Source: Delphinus delphis | Taxonomy: Eukaryota; Chordata; Mammalia; Artiodactyla; Delphinidae | DNA: 64,000 nucleotides | Direction of reading: 5' to 3' | Assembly (NCBI RefSeq): GCF_949987515.2 | Contig: NC_082689.1 | Span: 105,996,957-106,060,956, forward strand | In this document: piece after piece, positions 23,311 through 34,541 of the stretch | Layout of the letters: each line of letters opens with the position of its first letter | How positions within the stretch are numbered: the first letter of the stretch is position 1 | Position numbers and translations under genes: made by a program | The notes under the pieces: generated by a model | Databases searched by the model: none | What the model was told of the DNA's origin: nothing | The model's input: only the letters and a program-made list of their open reading frames with translations

Positions 23311-24300
23311 GCTTCCCCAAGGACTTGGGATTTCACTCACTATTTACTTTCCCTAATTTAGATGCATATGAGTAATTTACCTTAATGTCAGCCTTCTGGA
23401 AAAGAAAAGTCTGGCTCTATTTCTATATTTCTTGTCTAAAAGGTTCCACCATTGTAGGACTAGAATAGTAAAATACAGAATATGTCTGCAATTAAAAAAA
23501 AAGCACTAAGTGAGTTCTGAGATTTTCTTTTGTTTGCTATACAATTTAAAGACACCTTTAAATTCCCTGCTATTTGTGAATCTGAGGTATATAGGGATGT
23601 GGCAGAAAATGATCAGGTCATGATGCTTTTATACAAATTGTTCCAAAAGATTATACTTGGGTTAGTGCTTTTAATTCAGTTTTGTCCCATGGAGTTCAAA
23701 TATGAGAGTTCTATCTACAACTTATGTGAAATAATTCATCAAAGGTAAAGGGATTAATGGTATGTCTTGCTCTATACTCACTCCTACATTTGACATTCAA
23801 CAAATGTGCATGACTGTCTCCTAATTTGGGGATGGCATCATGTCCAGGGGCTTAATATGGCTACATTGCTTATACTGAGGTTCACCTAGGAGCTGTGCTG
23901 GTCGAAAGTTAATTTAAAACATAAGCTTCATGAAAATAAAAGTATCTTCTTCCATTTGTTCTGGTAGGAGAGTGATCTTGCATTCCTTGTGATCCCCATG
24001 TCACTGTTTAATAATGTATATTGTGAGTGATTGGCTAGTATCCTACCCAAAGGAAGATGATTTTAGAATTTGGGCTTTTTTTCTGTTAATAAATGGAAGG
24101 ATTTTACATCTGCAAGAAAGCTTAGGTACTTCTGTTCATTCATTGTGCATATATTTTTACCATTTTTTAAACAAAGAGTTCTATTTAATTTTTTACATAA
24201 GAATGTAAAGCTTCTCTGTGTCAAAATGTACTATAAGCTAAACAGGAGACACTAGGAAAAAATGCTTGCTAACATGTATAAAACAAAGTTGCTATTCTTA
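23311..24300. other. Nothing recognised
   Basis: About 1 kb, AT-rich. Open frames up to about 72 codons near 23530-23748 show no known motif. Confidence 0.5.
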
Positions 24301-24525
24301 TTTTAAAATTTTTATTGGGGTATAGTTGCTTTACAATGTTGTGTTAGTTTCTGCTGTAAAATGAAGTGAATCAGCTATATGTATACATATATCCCTTCCC
24401 TCTTGGACCTCCCACCCCCCACCCATCCCTCCTATCTAGGTCACCACAGAGCACTGAGCTGAGCTCCCTGTGCTATACAGCAGGTTCCCACTAGCTATCT
24501 ATTTTACACATGGTAGTGTGTTGTT
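24301..24525 (-). mobile_element. 5'-truncated L1 3' UTR fragment
   Basis: Complement of an L1 3' end: TTTATTGGGGTATAGTTGCT, GTGTTAGTTTCTGCTGTAAA, GAAGTGAATCAGCTATATGT, GACCTCCCACCCCCCACCC, CTCCCTGTGCTATACAGCAG. Confidence 0.9.
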
Positions 24526-25065
24526 ACAATGTTACAAATGTTACAAGTCATGAGAAATACATTCCAAAATAAAAGGAGGAAAAGATATTAGTGTGTAAAA
24601 TGCACAAAAGTGTGAAAAAATGTAAACCTTTACTAATAATAGAAGAAATGCAAATTAAGGTAAAAATGGGCTTCTCTTTCTCTTTATCAAATGGGCATTA
24701 TGTTTTTCCAAAGGAAGATACTTAATGTTGACAAGAGTACATAAATTTTGGTATTCACGGGGCAGGGGGGGGGCAAATGTTCTGGAACCAATCTCCTGTG
24801 AATACTGAGAGAGGGCTATGTTTAGGCTTATTTTCAATTCTCTGGCATCAGTCAGTTTTTACTTACCTACAATGTATGAAAAGGGGAATAAATGGACCTA
24901 GAGTCTTTTATGTGGCCTTAGGAGGGTTGCCAGAAAAAAAAAAAAGACAAGAAAACTTGTCAGAAATCACTAATTCACACTTGCCACTTACTCAGCTGAA
25001 TGTTAGCAACTCTGAGGTGTTATTCCTAAAATTCAAGGAGCTCTTTTGTATACATCTTATCTAAA
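24526..25065. other. Nothing recognised
   Basis: Short AT-rich interval with a G run at 24763-24771 and an A run at 24936-24947. A 95-codon open frame at 24777-25064 has no recognised feature. Confidence 0.45.
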
Positions 25066-25069
25066 ATAA

Positions 25070-25290
25070 CTGCACCCGTCTCTTATGTCACCATTCTATG
25101 ATTTTGCTTTTCTTTCTTTTTATTCAAAGTATGTGTCAGTGCCTGAAATTTTAAATTAATTCATTTACTCATTTATCATCTTTCATCTTCTTTAAGAAGG
25201 AAAACTGTATAAAGACATCAGTGTCTTATCTTGTTTACCACTAAATTCCCAGTGTCTAAACAGTGGCTGGCACAGGGTCAAAAATAATTA
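25070..25290 (+). mobile_element. L2 LINE 3' end fragment
   Basis: CTTGTTTACCACTAAATTCC, CAGTGTCTAAACAGTGGCTG and GCACAGGGTC are the diverged L2 terminal sequence. Confidence 0.65.
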
Positions 25291-25422
25291 TATATTATTT
25301 TATATTGTTATTAATCTATATAAACATACGTAAATACATAAAATATATATAATATAAATATACATTAAATATATCCTTAATTTGAAATATATATAATTAA
25401 ATATATATAATATATATTGTTC
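25290..25422. repeat. AT-rich low-complexity tract
   Basis: Over 100 bp of almost only A and T with many TATATA palindromic blocks, followed directly by a purine-only tract. Confidence 0.85.
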
Positions 25423-25566
25423 AGAAAGAATGAAAGAGGAAGGGAAGAAAGAAAAGCAAGAGAAAAACAAGGAAGGAAGTTACAAGAATGAGGAATGGAG
25501 AAAAGGAGAAAGGAAAGATACAAGGAAGAAAAAGAAAGACACAAAAAAGAAAGAAAAAGAGGGCGA
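25423..25566. repeat. Purine-rich GA/AAG tract
   Basis: About 140 bp that are nearly all A and G on the plus strand, with degenerate GAAAG, GGAAG and AAAGA units. Frames through it are lysine/glutamate-rich artefacts. Confidence 0.88.
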
Positions 25567-25942
25567 AATCTTGAGTGTCTTATACTTCTTTGTACGCTTG
25601 ACAATTCTCAGCATAGTGTTTAGCACAGTGTCATTCACATATAGGACAATAACTTGAAAATAACCTAAAGTCACAAAAAAAAAACCCACTAAAAACTGGA
25701 TTTAAACTTTTTGGGAAATTAAGATCTTTAAAAACCATTGTGCATATGAGGGAAAAAATTTTAAAGCACATACACAGTTCCAAGCAGGACATATGCCCCA
25801 AAAAGGCATGAGACAGTCTTAAGCCTTCACCTTGGGCTGAACTGAAAGCTTAGAACATGCTGTTAATTGGTGAAGTTCTGAGAGAGGTAGCTATTTTCTC
25901 AGTTTTGAAACAAACATCTTTAGACAAAAAAACTGGGAAAGA

Positions 25943-26154
25943 GGGCTTCCTTGGTGGTGCAGTGGTTGAGAGTCCGCCTGCCGATGCAGGGGACACGGGT
26001 TCATGCCCCAGTCCGGGAAGATCCCACATGCTGCGGAGCGGCTGGGACCGTGAGCCATGGCCACTGAGCCTGCGCATCCAGAGCCTGTGCTCCACAATGG
26101 GAGAGGCTGCAACAGTGAGAGGCCCATGTACCAGAAAAAAAAAAAAAAAAAAAA
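25943..26154 (+). mobile_element. CHR-2-type SINE B1
   Basis: Starts GGGCTTCCTTGGTGGTGCAG and has a poly(A) of about 20. It then continues without a target duplication into the sequence that follows the SINE at 19152. It shares the locus-A variants CCCCAGTCCGGG and GGCCACTGAG. Confidence 0.93.
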
Positions 26155-26690
26155 AGCAAAGTCTATGCAGATTGGTAAGATTTTTCAGAGTTTGACAATA
26201 TTGAGGGTTGCCATCGGGCTGTGGAGATGGTGTCATTATTTTCACAAATTGTAGATACAAAGTGAAAATTAGTTCAGCCCCTTTGGGTTTTAGATGTGCA
26301 TAGGCTTTGACTCAGAAATTGTAGTTTTCAGACTTCATCTAGAGAAATATGTATGCACATGAACATGAATATGTGTGTATGGTACCCCATTGTTTTGAAC
26401 AGTAAAATTGGAAATAATCTGTGAGAACAAACTGAGTACAGGAAAATAAATTATAATACGGCTGTTGTTAGGAATAATATGGAGTCATTAAGAGGAATGT
26501 ATTGTCTGTATGTACTGACACAGAAATGTAGGTAAGCTTTAATATTAGAGTATAAAGCAGAGTGGTAGAGATATACAAATACCAAGAACCCCTCTGTGCC
26601 TAGAACAAAGAAGTTCAGAAAGATGTTCTCCTATTAACAGTAGTTACCTCTAAAATTAGTGTTTGAAGACAGGGAATAGGCTCGAGAGAA
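26155..26690 (+). repeat. Duplicated segment B (derived copy)
   Basis: Same length and order as 19356-19891. It begins exactly at the SINE poly(A) and ends at CTCGAGAGAA, with unrelated sequence after. The left target duplication found at locus A is absent here, so this copy was made from locus A after the SINE had landed there. Confidence 0.93.
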
Positions 26691-26696
26691 GCTCAA

Positions 26697-26907
26697 GGGC
26701 TTCCCTGGTGGCGCAGTGGTTGAGAGTCTGCCTTTCGATGCAGGGGACATGGGTTTGTGCCCCTGTCCAGGAAGATCCCACATGCTGCGGAGCGGCTGGG
26801 CCTGTGAGCCATGGCCGCTGAGCCTGCACGTCCGGAGCCTGTGCTCCGCAACGGGAGAGGCCACAACAGTGAGAGGCCCATGTACTGCAAAAAAAGAAAA
26901 AAAAAAA
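26697..26907 (+). mobile_element. CHR-2-type SINE B2
   Basis: Full-length: GGGCTTCCCTGGTGGCGCAG to GTACTGC, with an A-rich tail interrupted by G. Left neighbour GAGAAGCTCAA and right neighbour AAAAGTGGGAAAA do not match, so it has no duplication of its own. Confidence 0.93.
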
Positions 26908-26920
26908 GAAAAAGTGGGAA

Positions 26921-28592
26921 AATACAGGCCCTTCAAAGGAACAAAATAAATCTCCAGAAACCATCTCTGAAGAAACACAGGCATCAGACTTTCTAGACAA
27001 AGAGTATAAAACAACTGTCTTAATATGTTTAGAGAACTAAAGGAGAACATGAACACAGAACTATAGAATATGAAATAGGAAGAAAATGAGAATATCAAAA
27101 AAAGATAAATATCATTAAAAAGAAGAGTCAAACAAATTTTGGAGCTGAAAAATACAATAACTCAATTGTAAAATTCATGAAAGAAAACTCATAAGTCTTT
27201 AGGCAGAAAAAAACAATCAGCCAACCTAAGGATAGGACAATTGAAATTCCTGAGTCTGAGAATAGGGGGAAATAGACTCTAGAATAGTAATGTGGTGTAA
27301 GAGATTGTGGGACACCATAAAGTCAACCAATATATGGATTATGGGAGTCCTAGAAGGGAAAAAATATAGAGAAAGGGCAGTGATTATTTGAAGAAGTAAT
27401 GGCCAGAAACATCCCAAATTTGAGGGAAGACATGAATCTACAAATTCAAGAAGCCAATGAAATCCTAGTAGGATAAGTCCAAAGAGGCCCACACAGTGAG
27501 ATATTAAAAGCAAACAACTGGACAACGACTTGAAAGCAGCAAGAAAATAGTAATTTGTCACTTAAAAAGGAATTTTAAGGAAAATTACTAGCAGATTTAT
27601 TAGCAGAAACCTTGGAGGCCCGGAGGCAGTGGTATGATATATGTAAAATAGCTAAAGAAAAAATAAAAAAACGCTAAAAATCAAGAATTCTATATCTGAT
27701 AAAACTGTCCTTCGAATATGAGGGAGAAATTAAGACATTCCAAAATAAGCAAAATTTGAGGGTGTTCATTACCACTACATCTGCCCTACTAGAAATGCTA
27801 AATGCCGTTCTACTAGTTGAAATGAAAGGATACTAGACTGTTACTCAAAGTCATATAAAAATATTATATATAGTTTATTTTAAAGTTATATACATGGACA
27901 AATATAAAAACCAGTATAATTGTAATTCTGATTTGTAATTCCACTTTTCATTTCTACAGAATTTTAAAGATAAATGCATATAAAATAACTTAAAATCTAT
28001 GTTAATGAGTACAAAATGAATATAGATGTAGTTTGTAACATCAGTAACATAAAGTAGGGGAGAGGTTCAGGTATAAGTAGAGATTTTGAATGCAACTGAA
28101 GTTAAGTTGGTATCAATTTAAAATAAATATTAAAAATTTTAGGATGTTATATCAAATCTCTATGGTAACCCTAAAGACTATTGCTATAGAATATATGGAA
28201 AGGAAAGAAAAGGGAATCAAAATAATCACTGCAAAAGAAAATCTTTAAACAAATAAGAAAGCAGTAGCAGAGGAAATGAAGGACAAAAGAGCTAAAAGAC
28301 ATGCACAAAACAAATAACAAAATATGAAAACTCTTTCCATATCAGTAATTACTTTAAACATAAATGGATTAACTTCTCCAATCAAAAGATGTAACTGGAA
28401 GAATGAGTAAAAAAATGAGATCCACTACAAGCTATCTGCAAGAGTCTCAGTTTAGGTTTAAGAATATTCATACAAGGGAACTGAAAACAATTTAAAAGAT
28501 GTATTCCATACAAATATTAATCAAAAGAGAGCAAAATAAGGATGGTGATACTAATGTCACACAAGAGACTTTAAGTCAAAAACAGTTACATT
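26921..28592 (+). mobile_element. Ancient L1, 5' half (ORF1 and start of ORF2)
   Basis: A diverged plus-strand L1. ORF1-like text appears around 27000-27660 (AGAGCTGAAAAATACAATAA-like, AGCAGAAACCTTGGAGGCC, TCAAGAATTCTATATCTGAT, CATTCCAAAATAAGCAAA). The ORF2 start is near 28335 (TCAGTAATTACTTTAAACAT, AAATGGATTAACTTCTCC) and runs into the endonuclease until interrupted at about 28592 by L1-c. The missing continuation begins at 33955. Frames are closed throughout. The CHR block at 25.9-26.9 kb lies at its left edge and may also be inside it. Confidence 0.8.
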
Positions 28593-28782
28593 AGTTTTTT
28601 ACTGAACTCTACCCACCAGAGCAACAGCCAGCTCCACCCACCACCAGTCCCTCCCATCAGGAAACTTACACAAGACTCTTAGATAGCCTCATCCACCAGA
28701 GGGCAGACAGCAGAAGCAAGAAGAACTACAATCCTGCAGCCTATGGAACAGAAAAAACCACATTCACAGAAAGATAGACAAG

Positions 28783-29684
28783 ATGAAAAGGCAGAGGGCT
28801 ATGTACCAGATAAAGTAACAAGATAAAACCCTGGAAAAATAACTAAATGAAGTGGAGAGAGGCAACTTTCCAGAAAAAGAATTCAGAATAATGATAGTGA
28901 AGATGATCCAGGACCTCGGAAAAAGAATGGAGGCAAAGATGGAGAAGATGCAAGAAATGTTTAACAACGATCTAGAAGAATTAAAGAACAAACAAACAGA
29001 GATGAACAATACAATAACTGAAATGAAAAATACACTGGAAGGAACCAATACTAGAATAACTGAGGCAGAAGAATGGATAAGTGACCTGGAAGACAGAATG
29101 GTGGAATTCACTGCTGCAGAACACACTGAAGAAAAAAGAATGAAAAGAAATGAAGACAGCCTAAGAGACCTCTGGGACAACATTAAATGCAAAAGCATTC
29201 ACATTATAGGGATCCCAGAAGGAGAAGAGAGAGAGAAAGGACCCAAGAAAATATGTGGAGAGATTATAGTTAAAAACTTCCCTAACAACATGGGAAAGGA
29301 AATAGCCACCCAAGTCCAGGAAGCACAGAGAGTCCCATACAGAATAAACCCAAGGAGAAACACGCCAAGACACATAGAAATCAAAGTGGCAAAAATTAAA
29401 GAAAAATTATTGAAAGCAGCAAGGGAAAAATGACAAATAACATACAAGGGAACTCCCATAAGGTTAACAGATGATTTCTCAGGAGGAACTCTACAAGCCA
29501 GAAGGGAGTGGCATGATATACTTAAAGTGATGAAAGGGAAGAACCTACAACCAAGATTACTCTACCTGGCAAGAATCTCATTCAGATTTGATGGAGAAAT
29601 CAAAAGCTTTACAGACAAGCAAAACTAAGAGAAGTCAGCACCACCAAACCAACTTTATAACAAATGCTAAAGGAACTTCTCTAA
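28783..29684 (+). pseudogene. L1-c ORF1, frameshifted
   Basis: ATG at 28783 is followed within a dozen codons by a stop. A long open stretch of 193 codons then starts at 28852 (MERGNFPEKEFRIMIVKMI). It covers the coiled coil (MEAKMEKMQEMFNNDLEELK), the RRM-like region (RDLWDNIKCKSIHIIGIPEG) and VPYRINPRRNTPRHIEIKV. A TGA at 29431-29433 ends it. The C-terminal codons up to the TAA at 29682-29684 lie in another frame, consistent with the total length not being a multiple of three. Confidence 0.9.
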
Positions 29685-29742
29685 GTGAGAAACACAAGAG
29701 AAGAAAAGGACCTACCAAAACAAATCCAAAACAATTAAGAAA

Positions 29743-32700
29743 ATGGTAATAGGAACATACATATTGATAATTACCTTAAACGGGAATGGATTAAATGCTC
29801 CAACGAAAAGACATAGGTTTGCTGAATGGATACAAAAACAAGACCCATATATGTGCTGTCTACAAGAGACCCACTTCAGACCTAGGGACACATACAGACT
29901 GAAAGTGAGGAGAAGGAAAAAGATATTCCATGCAAATGGAAATAAAAAGAAAGTTGGGGGGCTACCCTGGTGGCTCAGTGGTTGAGAGTCCACCTGCCTT
30001 TGCAGGGGACATGGGTTTGTGCCCCGGTCCGGGAGGATCCCACATGCCACGGAGTGGCTGGACCCGTGAGCCATGGCTGCTGAGCCTGTGCGTCCAGGGC
30101 CTGTGTTCCACAATGGGAGAGACCACAACAGTGAGAGGCCCGCGTACCACAAAAAATAAAAAAAAGAAAGCTGGAGTGGCAATACTCATATCTGATAAAA
30201 TAGACTTTAAAATAAAGAATGTTACAAGAGACAAGGAAGGTCACTACAAAATGATCAAGGGATCAATCCAAGAAGAATATATAACAATTATAAATATATA
30301 TGCACCCAAAATAGGAGCACCTCAATACATAAAGCAACTGCTAACAGTTATAAAAGGGGAAATTGACAGTAACACAATAATAGTGGGGGACTTTAACACC
30401 TCACTTACACCAATGGACAGATCATCCAAACAGAAAATTAATAAGGAAACACAAGCTTTAAATGACACAAGAGACCAGATAGATTTAACTGATATTTATA
30501 GGACATTCCATCCAAAAACAGCAGATTACACTTTCTTCTCAAATGTGCATGGAACATTCTCCAGGATAGATCACATCTTGGGTCACAAATCAAGCCTCAG
30601 TAAATTTAAGAAAATTGAAATCATATCAAGCATCTTTTCTGACCACAACACTATGAGATTAGAAATCAATTACAGGGGAAAAAAAACGTAAAAAACACAA
30701 ACACATGGAGGCTAAACAATACGTTACTAAATATCCAAGAGATCACTGAAGAAATCAAAGAGGAAATCAAAAAATACCTAGAGACAAATGACAATGAAAA
30801 CACGATGATCCAAAACCTATGGGATGCAGCAAAAGCAGTTCTAAGGGGGAAGTTTATAGCTATACAAGCCTACCTCAAGAAACAAGAAAAATATGAAGTA
30901 AACAATCTAACCTTACACCTAAAGGAACTAGAGAAAGAAGAACAAACAAAACCTAAAGTTAGCAGAAGGAAAGAAATCATAAAAATCAGAGCAGAAATAA
31001 ATGAAATAGAAACAAAGAAAACAATAGCAAAGATCAATAAAACTAACAGCTGGTTCTTTGAGAAGGTAAACAAAATTGATAAACCATTAGCTAGACTCAT
31101 CAAGAAAAAGAGAGAGAGGACTCAGCTCAATAAAATTAGAAATGAAAAAGGAGAAGTTACAACAGACACAGCAGAAATACAAAGCATCCTAAGAGACTAC
31201 TACAAGCAACTCTATGCCAATGAAATGGACAACATGGAAGTAATGGACAAATTCTTAGAAAGGTATAACCTTCCAAGACTGAACCAGGAAGAAACAGAAA
31301 ATATGAACAGATCAATCATCTTCCAACAAACAAAAGTCCAGGACCAGACGGCTTCACAGGTGAATTCTATCAAACATTTAGAGAAGAGCTAACACCCATC
31401 CTTCTCAAACTCTTACAAAAAATTGCAGAGGAAGGAACACTCCCAAACTCATTCTATGAGGCCACCATCACCCTGATACCAAAACCAGACAAAGATACTA
31501 CAAAAAAAGAGAAAATTACAGACCAGTATCACTGATGAATATAGATGCAAAAATCCTCAACAAAATACTAGCAAACAGAATCCAACAACACATTAAAAGT
31601 ACTGTACACCATGATCAAGTGGGGTTTATCCCAGGAATGCAGGGATTCTTCAATATAAGCAAATCAATCAATGTGATACACCATATTAACAAATTGAAGA
31701 ATAAAAACCGTATGATCATCTCAATAGATGCAGGAAAAGGTTTTGAAAAATTCAACACCCATTTATGATAAAAACTCTCCAGAAAGTGGGCATAGAGGGA
31801 AGCTACCTCAATATAATGAAGTCCATATATGACAAACCCAGAGCAAACTTCATTCTCAATGATGAAAAACTGAAAGCATTTCCTCTAAGATCAGGAACAA
31901 GACAAGGATGTCCACTCTCACCACTATTATTCAACATAGTTTTGGAAGGTCTAGCCAGGGCTATCAGAGAAGAAAAAGAAATACAAATTGGAAAAGAAGT
32001 AAAACTGTCACTCTTTGCAGATGACATGATACTATACATAGAGAATCCTAAAGATGCCACCAGAAAACTACTAGAGCTAATCAATGAATTTGGTAAAGTT
32101 GCAGGATACAAAATTAATGCATAGAAATCTCTTGCATTCCTGTACACTAATGATGAAAGAGAAATTAAGGAAACACTCCCATTTACCATTGCAACAAAAA
32201 GAATAAAATACCTAGGAATAAACCTGCCGAGGGAGACAAAAGACCTGTGTGCAGAAAACTATAAGCCACTGATGAAAGAAATTAAAGATGATACCAACAG
32301 ATGGTATATTGATTCTTCCAATCCATGTTCTTGGATTGGAAGAATCAATATTGTGAAAATGACTATACTACCCAAAGCAATCTACAGTTGCAATGCAATC
32401 CCTGTCAAATTACCAATGGCATTTTTTTACGGAACTAGAACAAAAAGTCTTAAAATCTGTATGGAGACACAAAAAGACCCGGAATAGCCAAAGCAGTCTT
32501 GAGGGAAAAAATGGAGCTGGAGGAATCTGACTTCAGACTATACTATAAAGCTACAGTAATCAAGACAGTATGGTACTGGCACAAAAACAGAAATATAGAT
32601 CAATGGAACAGGATAGAAAGCCCAGAGATAAACCCATGCAGATGTGGTCAACTAATTTATGACAAAGGAGGCAAGAACTTACAATGGAGAAAAGACCTCC

Positions 32701-33735
32701 ACTTCAATAAGTGGTGCTGGGAAAACTGGACAGCTACATGTAAAAGAATGAAATTAGAACACTCCCTAACACCATACACAAAAATAAACTCAAAATGGAC
32801 TAGAGACCTAAATGTAAGACCGGACACTATAAAACTCTTAGAGGAAAACATAGGAAGAACACTCTTTGACATAAATCACAACAAGATCTTTTTTGACCAC
32901 CTCCTAGAGTAATGGAAATAGAAACAAAAATAAACAAATGGGACGTAATGAAACTTAAAGGCTTTTGCACAGCAAAGGAAACCATAAACAAGATGAAAAG
33001 ACAACCCTCAAAATGGGAGAAAATATTTGCAAATGAATCAACGGACAGAGGATTAGTCTCCAAAATATATAAACAGCTCATGCAGCTCAATATTAAAAAA
33101 AGCAAACACCTCAATCCAAAAATGGACAGAAAAGCTAGACATTTCTCCTAAGAAGACATACAGATGGCCAAGAAGCATATGAAAAACTGCTAATATCACT
33201 AATTATTAGAGAAATGCAAATCAAATCTGCAATGAGGTATCACCTCACACTAGTTAGAATGGGCATCATCAGAAAATCTATAAACAACAAATGCTGGGGA
33301 GAGTGTGGAGAAAAGGGATCCCTCTTGCACTGTTGGTGGGAATGTAAATTGATATATCCACTATGGAGAACAGTATGGAGGTCCCTTAAAAAACTAAAAC
33401 TAGAATTACCATGTGACCCAGCAATCCCACTATTGGACATATACCCAGAGAAAACCATAATTCAAAAAGACACCAATGTTTATTGCACACCAATGTTTAT
33501 TGCAGCACTATTTACAATAGCCAGGTCATGGAAGCAACCTAAATGCCCATCAACAGATGAATGGATAAAGAACATGTGGTACATATAAACAACAGAATAT
33601 TACTCAGCCATAAAACGGAACGAAATTGGGTCGTTTGTAGAGACATGGATGGATCTAGAGACTGTCATACAGAGTGAAGTAAGTCAGCAAGGGAAAAATA
33701 AATATCGTATATTAAGGCATATATGTGGAACCTAG
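29743..33735 (+). pseudogene. L1-c ORF2, interrupted by a SINE and several frameshifts
   Basis: The start codon is at 29743 (MVIGTYILIITLNGNGLNAP). The endonuclease is split by the CHR SINE at 29958-30160, then continues to 30691 with KAGVAILISDKIDFKI, VGDFNTSLTPMDRSS, FSRIDHILGH and [12 protein letters not shown]. The linker (30805-31392) and reverse transcriptase follow: [48 protein letters not shown], and the FADD catalytic motif at 32014-32025. The C-terminal region ends around HICGT and a TAG at 33733-33735. Part of the region before the palm, around 31320-31540, is in shifted frames. The active-site motif is intact, but the protein is not translatable as one unit. Confidence 0.92.
29958..30160 (+). 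mobile_element. CHR-2-type SINE inside L1-c ORF2
   Basis: Starts GGGCTACCCTGGTGGCTCAG and ends GCGTACCAC plus an A-rich tail. The flanks AAAAGAAAGTTGG (29945-29957) and AAAAGAAAGCTGG (30162-30174) differ at one base and form the target duplication. This is the third level of nesting. Confidence 0.93.
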
Positions 33736-33954
33736 GAAAATGGTACAGATGAACTGGTTTGCAGGGCAGAAATTGAGACACAGATGTAGAGAACAAATGC
33801 ATGGACACCAAGCGGGGAAAGCAGCAGGGGTGGGGGTGGGGGTGTGATGAATTGGGAGATTGGGATTGACATATATACACTAATATGTATAAAATAGATG
33901 ACTAATAGGAACTTGCTCTATAAATAAATAAATAAAAATTCAAAAAATAAACCT

Positions 33955-34506
33955 GTAACATGAGACAGAGAATGACATTCTATAATGATAAAAGGATAAG
34001 TTCACCAAAAAGATATAAGAATTAAAAAATACATATACCAAACATTAAAGTTCCAAACTATATGATGAAATTAAACAATAATAGCTATACAATAGTACAA
34101 GGGAACTACTCCTTTCCATAATGGATAGACCAACTAGATAGAATATCAGTAAGGATATAGAGGACTGTAACCAATTGGATCTAACAACATTTGACAAAAT
34201 TCAACACTCTCTTCTGATAAAAATACAATATACCCAGAATAAAAGAAAAGTTCCTTAACGCAATAAAGGACAGTTTGGAAAAAGCCACAACCAACATTAT
34301 ACACAAGATTGAAAAATGATTTCCCTAAGATCAGGAACAAGACAATGGTTCTTGCTTTTCCAGTCTTTTTTAACATAGTACTAGAAGGCCTAGCCAGATC
34401 AAGTAGGCAAGAAAAAGAAATTTGTAAAAAATTCAATTTGGATGGGAAAAGGTAAAGTTATTTCTGTTTGTAAACTACATGATCATATATGTAGAAAACT
34501 CTAGAG

Positions 34507-34541
<35 letters not shown>

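Larger units (their letters stand above)
25928..26920 (+). mobile_element. Chimeric retro-insertion: SINE + L1 tail + SINE
   Basis: The block reads: a CHR-2 SINE with poly(A) (25943-26154); a 536-bp copy of the DNA next to the SINE at 19152 (26155-26690); six bases GCTCAA; and a second, complete CHR-2 SINE (26697-26907) with its own A-rich tail. The left flank (25928-25940) and right flank (26908-26920) match at 12 of 13 positions, AAAAA, C or G, TGGGAAA, and could be one target duplication around the whole block. Neither inner junction has a duplication of its own. I infer insertion as a single chimeric cDNA. The alternative is two insertions with deletion or lost duplications. Confidence 0.65.
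28593..33948 (+). mobile_element. L1-c: younger L1 nested in the ancient L1
   Basis: A 5'-truncated L1 that keeps about 190 bp of leader, ORF1, ORF2 and a full 3' UTR with a TAAA-rich tail (33918-33948). The host endonuclease text stops at TCAAAAACAGTTACAT (about 28576-28591) and resumes after the tail at AAACCTGTAACATGAGACAG (from about 33949). The shared bases look like a decayed 12-13 bp target duplication. Its 3' UTR differs from that of L1-b (a G-rich GGGGTGGGGGTGGGGGTGTG run near 33829), so it belongs to another L1 family. It is broken by a SINE at 29958 and by several point lesions. Confidence 0.92.

Noticed and set aside
25443..25657. Lysine/glutamate-rich frame in the purine tract
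   Set aside because: Low-complexity artefact of a GA-rich repeat.
19356..26690. Ordinary tandem segmental duplication of the region between the two copies
   Set aside because: Homology begins exactly at a SINE and stops abruptly after 536 bp; the left flank of locus A, including its target duplication, is not copied, which fits RNA-mediated copying better.
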